A DNA stretch of 53,743 bases, from NCBI GenBank assembly GCA_013177805.1, contig JABLXU010000037.1, positions 1 to 53,743 on the forward strand, read 5' to 3'. The position numbers were made by a program, and so were the translations under genes. The notes beneath the pieces are model-generated. The model saw only the letters and a list, made by a program, of their open reading frames with translations, did no database searches and was not told the origin of the DNA. This document shows, in pieces, positions 25,000-32,088 of the stretch. Position 1 is the first letter of the stretch; each line of letters begins with the position of its first letter. The DNA comes from Candidatus Omnitrophota bacterium (GTDB lineage Bacteria; Hinthialibacterota; Hinthialibacteria; Hinthialibacterales; Hinthialibacteraceae).

Positions 25000-26156
25000 A
25001 CCATTCCTGGCTGTCCCCATTCACCGAAGAGGATTGTGCCTTCATGCGCCGGGCGTTGGATCTGGCGCAGCAAGGCCGGTTGACGGTTCATCCCAATCCC
25101 CGGGTGGGCTGTGTGGTGGTCCGGCCGGCCGGGAAGGGAGAGCCTTCCCGGATTCTGGGCGAAGGGTACCACCGGCGGCAGGGGATGCCGCATGCCGAGC
25201 GGGAAGCGCTAGCGGCCTGCGTGGAACCGCCCCAAGGCGCCACCGCGTATGTAACCCTTGAACCCTGTTGCCATCACGGGGCCACTCCTCCGTGCACCGA
25301 AGCACTTTTGCAGGCCGGAATCGCCCGGGTGGTAGTGGCCGTGGCCGATCCTTTTCCCCAAGTCCGGGGAAAGGGCATTGAATTGTTACGGCAACACGGC
25401 GTCCAGGTGGACGTGGGGCTATTGGAAGAAGACGCCCGGTATCTCAACCGGTTTTTTTTTCATTTTCACACCCGGGGACTTCCCTGGGTGATCCTCAAGG
25501 CGGCGGTTTCGCTGGATGGCAAGTTGGCCACGCGTACCGGCCATTCCCAATGGATCACCGGCGAGGAAGCCCGCGCGCATGCCCATGAAATCCGCGCCGA
25601 AGTGCAAGCCATTCTGGCCGGTATTCAGACGGTTTTGGCCGACGATCCCCGGTTGACGCCCCGGCCGGCGTCTCTCCCGGAGGCCGGCTGGCATCCCCCG
25701 CTGCGTGTGGTTCTGGATCCGGAATTGCGGATTCCGTACGATGCCCAGCTACTGAAAACCGTGAAACGAGCGCCGGTCCGGATTTATTGTTCCCGGGAAG
25801 TTCCCGAAACCCTGGCGCAAGCATTGCGCGGCCGGGGAGCGGAGGTCGAACGCACGGGGGGAACGGCTCACCGCTTGAACCTCACGGAAGTGCTGGGTTC
25901 CCTGGCCCGGTCGGGAGTGTCGGGGGTCTTAGTGGAAGGGGGAGCGCGGATTCATACCGCGTTTTTGGAAGCCAACCTGGTTAACGAGGTAATGGTGTAT
26001 GTCGCCCCGTCGCTGATCGGGGGGAAAGAAGCCCCCACGTTTTACATGGGGCGGGGGGTGGATACAATTCAACAATCCATGAGGCTGGAGCGGTTGCGCC
26101 GGATTCATCTTGGCGAGGACACGCTGATCCAGGGCATTCTGCGCTGGCGATTGTGA
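24996..26156 (+). CDS. ribD: Bifunctional riboflavin deaminase/reductase
   Basis: 386 residues from TTG 24996, which overlaps the stop of the preceding gene; ATG 25044 is the first alternative but would cut into the conserved DEEYM-like start (EEDCAFMRRALDLA). Deaminase domain: HAE at H66-E68 and PC-x8-C at C91/C100 bind catalytic zinc. Reductase domain from ~150: VILKAAVSLDGKLAT, QWITGEEAR, ILAGIQTVLADDPRLTPR and VEGGARIHTAF. RibD converts the pyrimidine product of GTP cyclohydrolase II to 5-amino-6-ribitylamino-uracil phosphate. It is the first recognised rib gene of the run ribD-ribE-ribBA-ribH. Confidence 0.96.
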   Translation: MNHSWLSPFTEEDCAFMRRALDLAQQGRLTVHPNPRVGCVVVRPAGKGEPSRILGEGYHRRQGMPHAEREALAACVEPPQGATAYVTLEPCCHHGATPPCTEALLQAGIARVVVAVADPFPQVRGKGIELLRQHGVQVDVGLLEEDARYLNRFFFHFHTRGLPWVILKAAVSLDGKLATRTGHSQWITGEEARAHAHEIRAEVQAILAGIQTVLADDPRLTPRPASLPEAGWHPPLRVVLDPELRIPYDAQLLKTVKRAPVRIYCSREVPETLAQALRGRGAEVERTGGTAHRLNLTEVLGSLARSGVSGVLVEGGARIHTAFLEANLVNEVMVYVAPSLIGGKEAPTFYMGRGVDTIQQSMRLERLRRIHLGEDTLIQGILRWRL

Positions 26157-26164
26157 ATCCAGAG

Positions 26165-26818
26165 ATGTTTACAGGCATCATTCAAGAAGTCGGGATCCTG
26201 TCTCACCTGATCCGGCATGGAACGTCGGCCCAGGTGGTTATCACCGCTCCGCGGATCAGCCCCGGGGCGGTCCCGGGGGATAGCATTAGCGTGAATGGGG
26301 CTTGCCTGACCGTATCCCGCCGGGAAGGGGAGCGGTTCACGGCGGATTTATCCAGTGAGACATTGAGCCGTACGACCTTCGCCTTCGCGCGGGCCGGGGA
26401 CCGGGTCAACCTGGAGCCGGCTCTGCGGCTTATGGACCGTCTGGGCGGGCATATCGTGTCGGGACATGTGGACGGCATCGGGCACATTGAAGAAATCCGG
26501 GAAGAAGGCGAATTCTGGCGGTTGGGAGTGCGTTTTCCCGAACGGCTGGCTCCCTACATCGCCGAGAAAGGCTCGCTGGCGGTGGAGGGTGTCAGTTTGA
26601 CGGTGGCCGCCGTGCGGGGCGTGACTGCCGAATTTGCCGTGATCCCCTTTACCTTGCAGAACACCAATCTGTGCTGCAAGCGGACCGGTGATCCTGTCAA
26701 CCTGGAGGTGGACCTGCTGGCCCGGTATGTCGAAAGGCTTCTATCCAATGGGCCGGGAGACCGTGGGTCTGGTTTATCCGAGGGGAAACTGCGAAAATAT
26801 GGATATATTCAGGAGTAG
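26165..26818 (+). CDS. ribE: Riboflavin synthase, alpha subunit
   Basis: 217 residues. ATG 26165 gives the family-typical MFTGIIQEVG start; a GTG at 26153 overlapping ribD is possible. The protein is an internal duplication of two lumazine-binding barrels: the first has GDSISVNGACLTV and LSSETLSRTTF, the second has GHIVSGHVDGIG, KGSLAVEGVSLTV and IPFTLQNTNL. It dismutates two molecules of 6,7-dimethyl-8-ribityllumazine to riboflavin and the pyrimidine precursor. Length is slightly above the usual ~200-215. It lies 8 bases after ribD and 12 before ribBA. Confidence 0.95.
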   Translation: MFTGIIQEVGILSHLIRHGTSAQVVITAPRISPGAVPGDSISVNGACLTVSRREGERFTADLSSETLSRTTFAFARAGDRVNLEPALRLMDRLGGHIVSGHVDGIGHIEEIREEGEFWRLGVRFPERLAPYIAEKGSLAVEGVSLTVAAVRGVTAEFAVIPFTLQNTNLCCKRTGDPVNLEVDLLARYVERLLSNGPGDRGSGLSEGKLRKYGYIQE

Positions 26819-26830
26819 GAACCGAGCATC

Positions 26831-28021
26831 ATGATCGTCTCAGTCGAAGAGGCCGCCGCCGATTTGAAGGCCGGCAAAATGCTGATCGTGGTGGACGACC
26901 AGAACCGCGAGAATGAAGGCGACTTGGTCATGGCGGCCGCGAACATCACACCGGAACAGGTGAACTTCATCGTCAGCAAAGCGCGCGGCCTGCTTTGTGT
27001 GGCCTTGGAACGCGAGCGGGCGGAACGGCTGTTTCTTACCCCCATGACTGCCGACAACACCGCGTTGCACCACACCAATTTCACCATCACGGTGGATGCC
27101 CGCAATGGCGCCACCACGGGCATTTCGGCCCACGACCGCGCCTTGACCATCCGGCGGCTGGCCGATCCTCACGCCCAGCCGGAGGACTTCGCCCGGCCCG
27201 GTCATATCTCCCCGATTATCGCCAAAGACGGCGGCGTGTTGCGGCGGGCCGGCCACACGGAAGCCACGGTCGATCTCATGAAACTGGCCGGCCTGGAACC
27301 GGTGGGTGTTCTTTGCGAGATTTTGGATGAAGACGGCAGCATGGCGCGGATGCCTTCGTTGGAAGCGTTGTCCGAAAAGTACGCCATCAACATCGTCACC
27401 ATTGAAGATCTGATCCGTTACCGCCACGCGACCGAGCACCTGGTGGACAAGGTCTTGATCACCCGCATGCCCACCAAATACGGGCAGTTCGAATTGCACC
27501 TCTTCGTCAGCAAGGTGGACAACAAAGAGCATGTGGCCTTGGTGAAGGGCGATCTGACCACGCCCGAGCCGGTGCTGGTGCGCGTGCATGATCAATGCCT
27601 GACCGGGGACGCGTTCGGCTCCCTGCGCTGCGACTGCGGCGTGCAACTGCAGTTCGCGATGCAGAAAATCGAGGAAGAGGGCCGGGGGGTGGTGTTGTAC
27701 ATGGCTCAGGAGGGGCGGGGCATCGGGCTGGTGGACAAGTTGCGGTCGTACGTCCTGCAGGATCAAGGGTACGATACGGTGGACGCGAATCTGAAATTGG
27801 GCCACAAACCCGACGAGCGGGAATACGGCATCGGCGCGCAGATTCTGGCCAGCCTGGGGATCCGCCAGATGCGGCTCATGACCAACAATCCCCGCAAAAT
27901 TCATGGCTTGCATGCCTTCGGGCTGGAAATCGTGGAACGGATTCCCATTCACGTGGGAGAAAACCAATTCAACGTGCATTATCTGCGGACCAAGGGCGAA
28001 CGCATGGGGCATCTGCCTTGA
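26831..28021 (+). CDS. ribBA: 3,4-dihydroxy-2-butanone 4-phosphate synthase / GTP cyclohydrolase II
   Basis: 396 residues, normal for the fused enzyme. The N-terminal RibB domain shows VDDQNRENEGDLVMAA (acidic metal site) and GHTEATVDLMKLAGL. The C-terminal RibA domain from ~205 has zinc-binding cysteines in CLTGDAFGSLRCDCG, then MAQEGRGIGLVDKL and NNPRKIHGL. The two activities supply both branches of the riboflavin pathway: the four-carbon unit from ribulose 5-phosphate and the pyrimidine from GTP. AGGA lies 9 bases before the ATG. Gene order ribD-ribE-ribBA-ribH is the classical operon. Confidence 0.97.
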   Translation: MIVSVEEAAADLKAGKMLIVVDDQNRENEGDLVMAAANITPEQVNFIVSKARGLLCVALERERAERLFLTPMTADNTALHHTNFTITVDARNGATTGISAHDRALTIRRLADPHAQPEDFARPGHISPIIAKDGGVLRRAGHTEATVDLMKLAGLEPVGVLCEILDEDGSMARMPSLEALSEKYAINIVTIEDLIRYRHATEHLVDKVLITRMPTKYGQFELHLFVSKVDNKEHVALVKGDLTTPEPVLVRVHDQCLTGDAFGSLRCDCGVQLQFAMQKIEEEGRGVVLYMAQEGRGIGLVDKLRSYVLQDQGYDTVDANLKLGHKPDEREYGIGAQILASLGIRQMRLMTNNPRKIHGLHAFGLEIVERIPIHVGENQFNVHYLRTKGERMGHLP

Positions 28022-28034
28022 AGGATAGACAACC

Positions 28035-28499
28035 ATGGCACAATACCTGGAAGGCAATCTCAACGCCGGCGGGAAACGATTCGGCATCGTGGTCTCCCGC
28101 TTCAACAGTTTCATCACCGAGCGGCTGCTGGAGGGCGCGCTGGACGCCTTGCGCCGCCATGGCGCGGAGGAAGAGGGGATTACCATTGTCCGCGTCCCGG
28201 GATCCTTTGAAATTCCCCTCGTGGTCAAGAAGATGGCCGCCACAGGGAACTATCACGCCCTAATCGCCCTCGCCGCCGTCATCCGCGGCGATACCCCCCA
28301 CTTCGATTACATTGCCGCCGAAGTCTCCAAGGGCGTGGCTCAAACCACCCTGGAGACCGGTTGCCCCATTGCTTTTGGGGTGCTCACCACCAATACCATC
28401 GAGCAGGCCGTCGAGCGGGCCGGCACCAAAGCGGGCAACAAAGGCTGGGACGCCGCCGTCACCGCCATCGAGATGGCCAACGTCTGTGAACAATTATGA
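28035..28499 (+). CDS. ribH: 6,7-dimethyl-8-ribityllumazine synthase
   Basis: 154 residues, the usual length. Conserved segments: [20 protein letters not shown] at the N-terminus, [35 protein letters not shown] (active-site His in HFDY), [20 protein letters not shown] and [13 protein letters not shown]. It condenses the ribitylamino-uracil with the dihydroxybutanone phosphate; the subunits usually assemble into pentamers or 60-mers. AAGGATAG precedes the ATG, and the stop overlaps nusB by ATGA, indicating translational coupling. Confidence 0.97.
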   Translation: MAQYLEGNLNAGGKRFGIVVSRFNSFITERLLEGALDALRRHGAEEEGITIVRVPGSFEIPLVVKKMAATGNYHALIALAAVIRGDTPHFDYIAAEVSKGVAQTTLETGCPIAFGVLTTNTIEQAVERAGTKAGNKGWDAAVTAIEMANVCEQL

Positions 28500-28957
28500 A
28501 ACACGCGGGACCGCGGCATGTGGGGCGCGAATACGCCCTGCGCATCCTCTATGCCTATAACATCCAAATGGATGTGACGGGAGAAAAGCCCGTTCATGTT
28601 TTCCCCAATTGGTGGGCGGAAGAAGACTCGTTGTCCGTGACTCCCGAGGCCGAACAATTCGCCTGGCTCCTTACCCGCGGGGTAATGAAAAAGCGGGAAG
28701 AAATCGACCGCCTGATCCAGGAACAAGCCCTCCACTGGCGGTTGGAACGCATGTCGCCCGTCGACCGCAACATCTTGCGCCTGAGCCTGTGGGAACTGAT
28801 GGAAAATTCCGACACGCCCGCCAATGTCATCTTGAACGAGGCGGTGGAATTGGCTAAATGCTATGGTGATGAAAATTCGCCCCGCTTCATGAACGGTATC
28901 CTGGACCCTCTTGCCCGGACCCTGCGGCCGGGGGAATACGCGCCGGTGGAAGCCTGA
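28496..28957 (+). CDS. nusB: Transcription antitermination factor NusB
   Basis: 153 residues. The family start ([17 protein letters not shown]) and the C-terminal helices [47 protein letters not shown] are clear. NusB binds boxA RNA with S10 (NusE) in rRNA antitermination. The ATG at 28496 overlaps the ribH stop; ribH-nusB adjacency is widespread in bacteria. The gene ends 87 bases before the aminotransferase gene, with a hairpin in between. Confidence 0.95.
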   Translation: MKHAGPRHVGREYALRILYAYNIQMDVTGEKPVHVFPNWWAEEDSLSVTPEAEQFAWLLTRGVMKKREEIDRLIQEQALHWRLERMSPVDRNILRLSLWELMENSDTPANVILNEAVELAKCYGDENSPRFMNGILDPLARTLRPGEYAPVEA

Positions 28958-28967
28958 CGGCTCCTTT

Positions 28968-28999
28968 CCTTCTCCCGGAGGTTGTAGACCGGAAGAAGG
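28968..28999. terminator. Hairpin downstream of nusB, possible terminator
   Basis: CCTTCT-C-CCGG pairs with CCGG-A-AGAAGG across a 10-base loop, with one internal mismatch. There is no T-run directly after it on the + strand, so termination is uncertain; it may instead separate the riboflavin transcript by another mechanism. Confidence 0.4.
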
Positions 29000-29044
29000 G
29001 AATTCGGCCTGACCATTCTGTTTACCTAGAATGCACGATCCATC

Positions 29045-30205
29045 ATGCGAGACCACTTTCTGGTTTTCGGCGCGCCGGTTCTCACCGAGGAAGACCTCGA
29101 AGCGGTTCTGGCCACGTTCCGCTCAGGCTGGATCGGAACCGGCCCCAAAGCGGCGGAATGGGAGCAGACCTTCGCCCGCTACACGGGGGCGAAACACGCG
29201 GTCAGCCTGAGCTCGTGCACCGCCGCGCTGCATCTGGCCATGCTCTCGCTGGGCATTCAGCCCGGGGACGAGGTGATCACCACGCCGATGACCTTCTGCG
29301 CCACGGCCAATGCCATCCTGCACGCGGGTGCCCGGCCGGTGTTCGCGGATGTCGATCCGCGGACCGGGTTGATCCAGCCGGCCGAGATCGAAAGACGAAT
29401 CACGCCGCGCACCCGGGTGATCCTGCCGGTGCATTTGGCCGGGCGGGCCTGCTCCATGCGGGAGATTCTCGCGCTCTGCGAGGCGTGGGGTCTGGCGCTG
29501 ATCGAGGATTGCGCCCATGCCATCGAAACGCTCTATGAGGGGCAACACGCGGGAACCTTCGGCCGGGCGGGATGCTTCAGTTTTTATGTGACCAAGAACC
29601 TCACTGCCATCGAGGGAGGGATGGTCATTACCAACGACCAGGACATCGCGGAGCAAATCCAAACCCGGGCGCTGCACGGACTCACCGCGGATGCCTGGAA
29701 ACGCTTCAGCGACACGGGCTTCAAGCATTACGAGATGGTGAGTCTGGGGTATAAGTACAACTTTCCTGATGTGCACGCCGCCTTGGCGTTGTCGCAATTC
29801 AAGCGCCTGGAAACGAATCTGCAGCGGCGGGAGGCCATTTGGCGGCGCTACGACGCGGCTTTCGCGAACCTGCCTTGTTTGATTCCCCCGCCACCCGAAC
29901 CAGGAACCCGGCACGCCCGTCATTTATACACATTGCTTTTGGATCTGGACGCCCTGACGATCTCCCGCGACCGGTTCCTGGATGAGTTGCACCAACGCAA
30001 CATTGGCGGCGGCGTGCATTACCTGTCTCTGCACCTCCACCGCTATTACCGGGAGCAATTCGGTCTGCGGCCTCAGGATTATCCCCACGCCCTGTGGCAT
30101 TCGGACCGGACCGTGTCGCTCCCTCTCTCAGCCGGACTGACGGAGGCCGACGTGGCCGATGTCATCGAGGCGGTGACGGACGTGTTGACCCGTTTCAAGC
30201 GGTAA
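29045..30205 (+). CDS. DegT/DnrJ/EryC1/StrS-family PLP-dependent sugar aminotransferase
   Basis: 386 residues, the usual length. PLP lysine K184 lies in CFSFYVTKNLTAIEGGM, with D155 in IEDCAHAIET and the start GTGPKAAEWEQTFARYTGAKHAVSLSSCTAALHLA. Such enzymes transfer an amino group from glutamate to a keto group of a nucleotide-linked sugar; the FSFYVTKN form of the lysine motif and the CATANAI segment resemble the ArnB/PseC group. No sugar nucleotide epimerase or dehydratase is adjacent, so the sugar and its destination (LPS, glycan or flagellin) are unknown. The gene ends 14 bases from the convergent VWA gene. Confidence 0.92.
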   Translation: MRDHFLVFGAPVLTEEDLEAVLATFRSGWIGTGPKAAEWEQTFARYTGAKHAVSLSSCTAALHLAMLSLGIQPGDEVITTPMTFCATANAILHAGARPVFADVDPRTGLIQPAEIERRITPRTRVILPVHLAGRACSMREILALCEAWGLALIEDCAHAIETLYEGQHAGTFGRAGCFSFYVTKNLTAIEGGMVITNDQDIAEQIQTRALHGLTADAWKRFSDTGFKHYEMVSLGYKYNFPDVHAALALSQFKRLETNLQRREAIWRRYDAAFANLPCLIPPPPEPGTRHARHLYTLLLDLDALTISRDRFLDELHQRNIGGGVHYLSLHLHRYYREQFGLRPQDYPHALWHSDRTVSLPLSAGLTEADVADVIEAVTDVLTRFKR

Positions 30206-30219
30206 GGCCGGCCCGGCGT

Positions 30220-32073
30220 TTATTTTTCGAATTGCTCCGAGTAGGGCGTGGTAATCCGGTAGGTCTGACTCAAAAAGCGGATCTGCTCGAGGAACTCGGG
30301 GCGTTCGCCTTCCCGCACCATCTCGCCCACGATGTGATAAATCTTGTGAAACGCCCATTGCCGGGCGATTTCGTAGGTCCCATTGTCCCGCGCGGGCACC
30401 GGCAGTTCGATCACGATTTCCTTATGCTCGTCGTAGGCTTCGCCCACCAGGCGCAGGGTGATGCTCTTCTGATTCTGCAAGCGCCCCCAGATGCGCAAAT
30501 CCCCCTTTAGGAACAATTGCGGCAGCCGCTTGGGATAGACCTCGTTTTCGTCCACGCCCTGCAATGATGCTTGGATTTGCAGCAACAGGGGATCTTCGAT
30601 ATAACTGAAAACCGATTGGATCACGTCCGGCAAGGCTTCCCGGTTTTTTTCGAAGGCCACGAGCCCCCGGTTACGGAAGGCCAACATGTCGAGCAAGTAT
30701 TGGTTGAGGTAATCGCCGGTCCCGACGCAAAAGATTGACGTGCTGGGCCCTTGGTACCGGGTCAAGTTGTTGATGATCTTGCGGCTGTTGATCACGCCCA
30801 CGGTGGGGCGGCCGTCGCTGTAGAGCAAGAGGATCAGCGGCCGGGCGCGCTCGGTCCCCAGTTTCATAAGCGGTTCGAGTGACGCGTAAATATCGGTGCG
30901 GCCGGAGGATTGCAATGACCGGGTGAACTGCCAGGCCGCGGCCCGCGTCTCTTCGGTCACCGGGGCCAGCGTGGCGGTGAACTGCTTAACTGTTTGCTTG
31001 AATCCGATCACGTTGAACCGGTCGTCCGGACGCAGGCGGTCCAGTAGTTTCCGGACTTCTTGTTTGATGGTGTCCAACCGCCGGCTGCCCATGCTTCCGG
31101 ACGCGTCCAGGACGAAAACGACATCCTTGGGAAGCACGCGCAACCGTTCATCCGTGGTGACCGGCCGGATGACGATCATGAAATACCCGTCACCGCCCAC
31201 ATGGCGGTAGGTGTAAAGATCCACCTGGAGCAAATCATCCAAGGCGACGAAACGGTCTTTTAATTCTTCCTTGGCGGCTTCTTCCACCTGAAATGTCGCA
31301 GGCGCGGGATTGGGATGGATCAACTCGGGCGAAGGAAGCAACTCCGTCACCGGCGGCAACTGGATCGGCGGTTCGGAAATGTCCAAAGCCGGCGCCGCGG
31401 GGGGCAGATTCTTTAGCAGCACGGATCCGATGGATTGAATCACCGCGGGTTCTTCGCGCAGGAGCGGTTCCGGCAGGCCGGCCAACAAGCGCTGTGGGCT
31501 TCCCATACCACGGCCAGTGAGAGGGATCGGATTCAGTTCAGCCACATCCGGAAGAGCCTCACGGCCGATCCCGGCTTCCCATTCCTCGACCATCCGCCGG
31601 CTGGTCTCGGCGGTGACCAGCTGCCGGGCGGCCTGGTCATCCACAAAGAGGTGGGAATCCAATGCTTGTCCCCAGGCCGGCATTTCGCTGATCCCGGGAG
31701 AGGGAACGGCCGCGGGAGGTTCGGGCGCCAGCGATTCGATCTCCCGCTGCGCCGCATCAGGATTGATTTGCGACAACGCAATGATTTGCTCTTCAAGGGC
31801 TTGCCGCCGTTCTTCCCGCAACTGGGCGGTCGTCGGCCGGGAAACGAAATCCCGCGACTCGAGTTGCTGGATGGTAACCTTGAACAAGGTTTCGACCTGC
31901 TTTTCGGCCTGGCGGATATCCCCGACTTCCCAGATGGTCGAGTAGTACAAAAATATCCCATGCAGCGCCAGGGAAACCGTAAAGCAAAACAACAACAACA
32001 GGTCCCACCGCTTCCGGGAGGGGAAGAGGGAAATTGCCGCTGGCGGTCCGGGATGATTCCGTGTCCGGTTCAT
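30220..32073 (-). CDS. VWA-domain protein with TonB-like membrane anchor
   Basis: 617 residues. A single transmembrane helix lies at ~24-44 (LLLLFCFTVSLALHGIFLYY), with S34 and H38 in the S-x3-H arrangement that TonB uses to couple to ExbB/ExbD. Residues ~50-115 are predicted helical and charged; ~116-260 are proline-rich. A VWA domain with intact MIDAS follows: D323-x-S325-x-S327 in LDASGSMGS, T393 in GRTD, D420 in YSDGRPT. A further ~150-residue C-terminal part (LQIQASLQGV onward) resembles the region after the VWA domain in VIT/VWA proteins. The protein is expected to sit in the inner membrane with the VWA domain in the periplasm, binding a protein ligand through a metal. It is last in the operon exbB-exbD-TPR-VWA, 15 bases after the TPR gene. 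Confidence 0.85.
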   Translation of the reverse strand: MNRTRNHPGPPAAISLFPSRKRWDLLLLFCFTVSLALHGIFLYYSTIWEVGDIRQAEKQVETLFKVTIQQLESRDFVSRPTTAQLREERRQALEEQIIALSQINPDAAQREIESLAPEPPAAVPSPGISEMPAWGQALDSHLFVDDQAARQLVTAETSRRMVEEWEAGIGREALPDVAELNPIPLTGRGMGSPQRLLAGLPEPLLREEPAVIQSIGSVLLKNLPPAAPALDISEPPIQLPPVTELLPSPELIHPNPAPATFQVEEAAKEELKDRFVALDDLLQVDLYTYRHVGGDGYFMIVIRPVTTDERLRVLPKDVVFVLDASGSMGSRRLDTIKQEVRKLLDRLRPDDRFNVIGFKQTVKQFTATLAPVTEETRAAAWQFTRSLQSSGRTDIYASLEPLMKLGTERARPLILLLYSDGRPTVGVINSRKIINNLTRYQGPSTSIFCVGTGDYLNQYLLDMLAFRNRGLVAFEKNREALPDVIQSVFSYIEDPLLLQIQASLQGVDENEVYPKRLPQLFLKGDLRIWGRLQNQKSITLRLVGEAYDEHKEIVIELPVPARDNGTYEIARQWAFHKIYHIVGEMVREGERPEFLEQIRFLSQTYRITTPYSEQFEK

Positions 32074-32088
32074 CGTTGCATCCGGGTG

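Noticed and set aside
26840..28243. 467-codon open frame antisense to ribBA and ribH
   Set aside because: It crosses two confirmed genes, is His/Gln/Arg-rich and matches no family; a shadow of codon bias.
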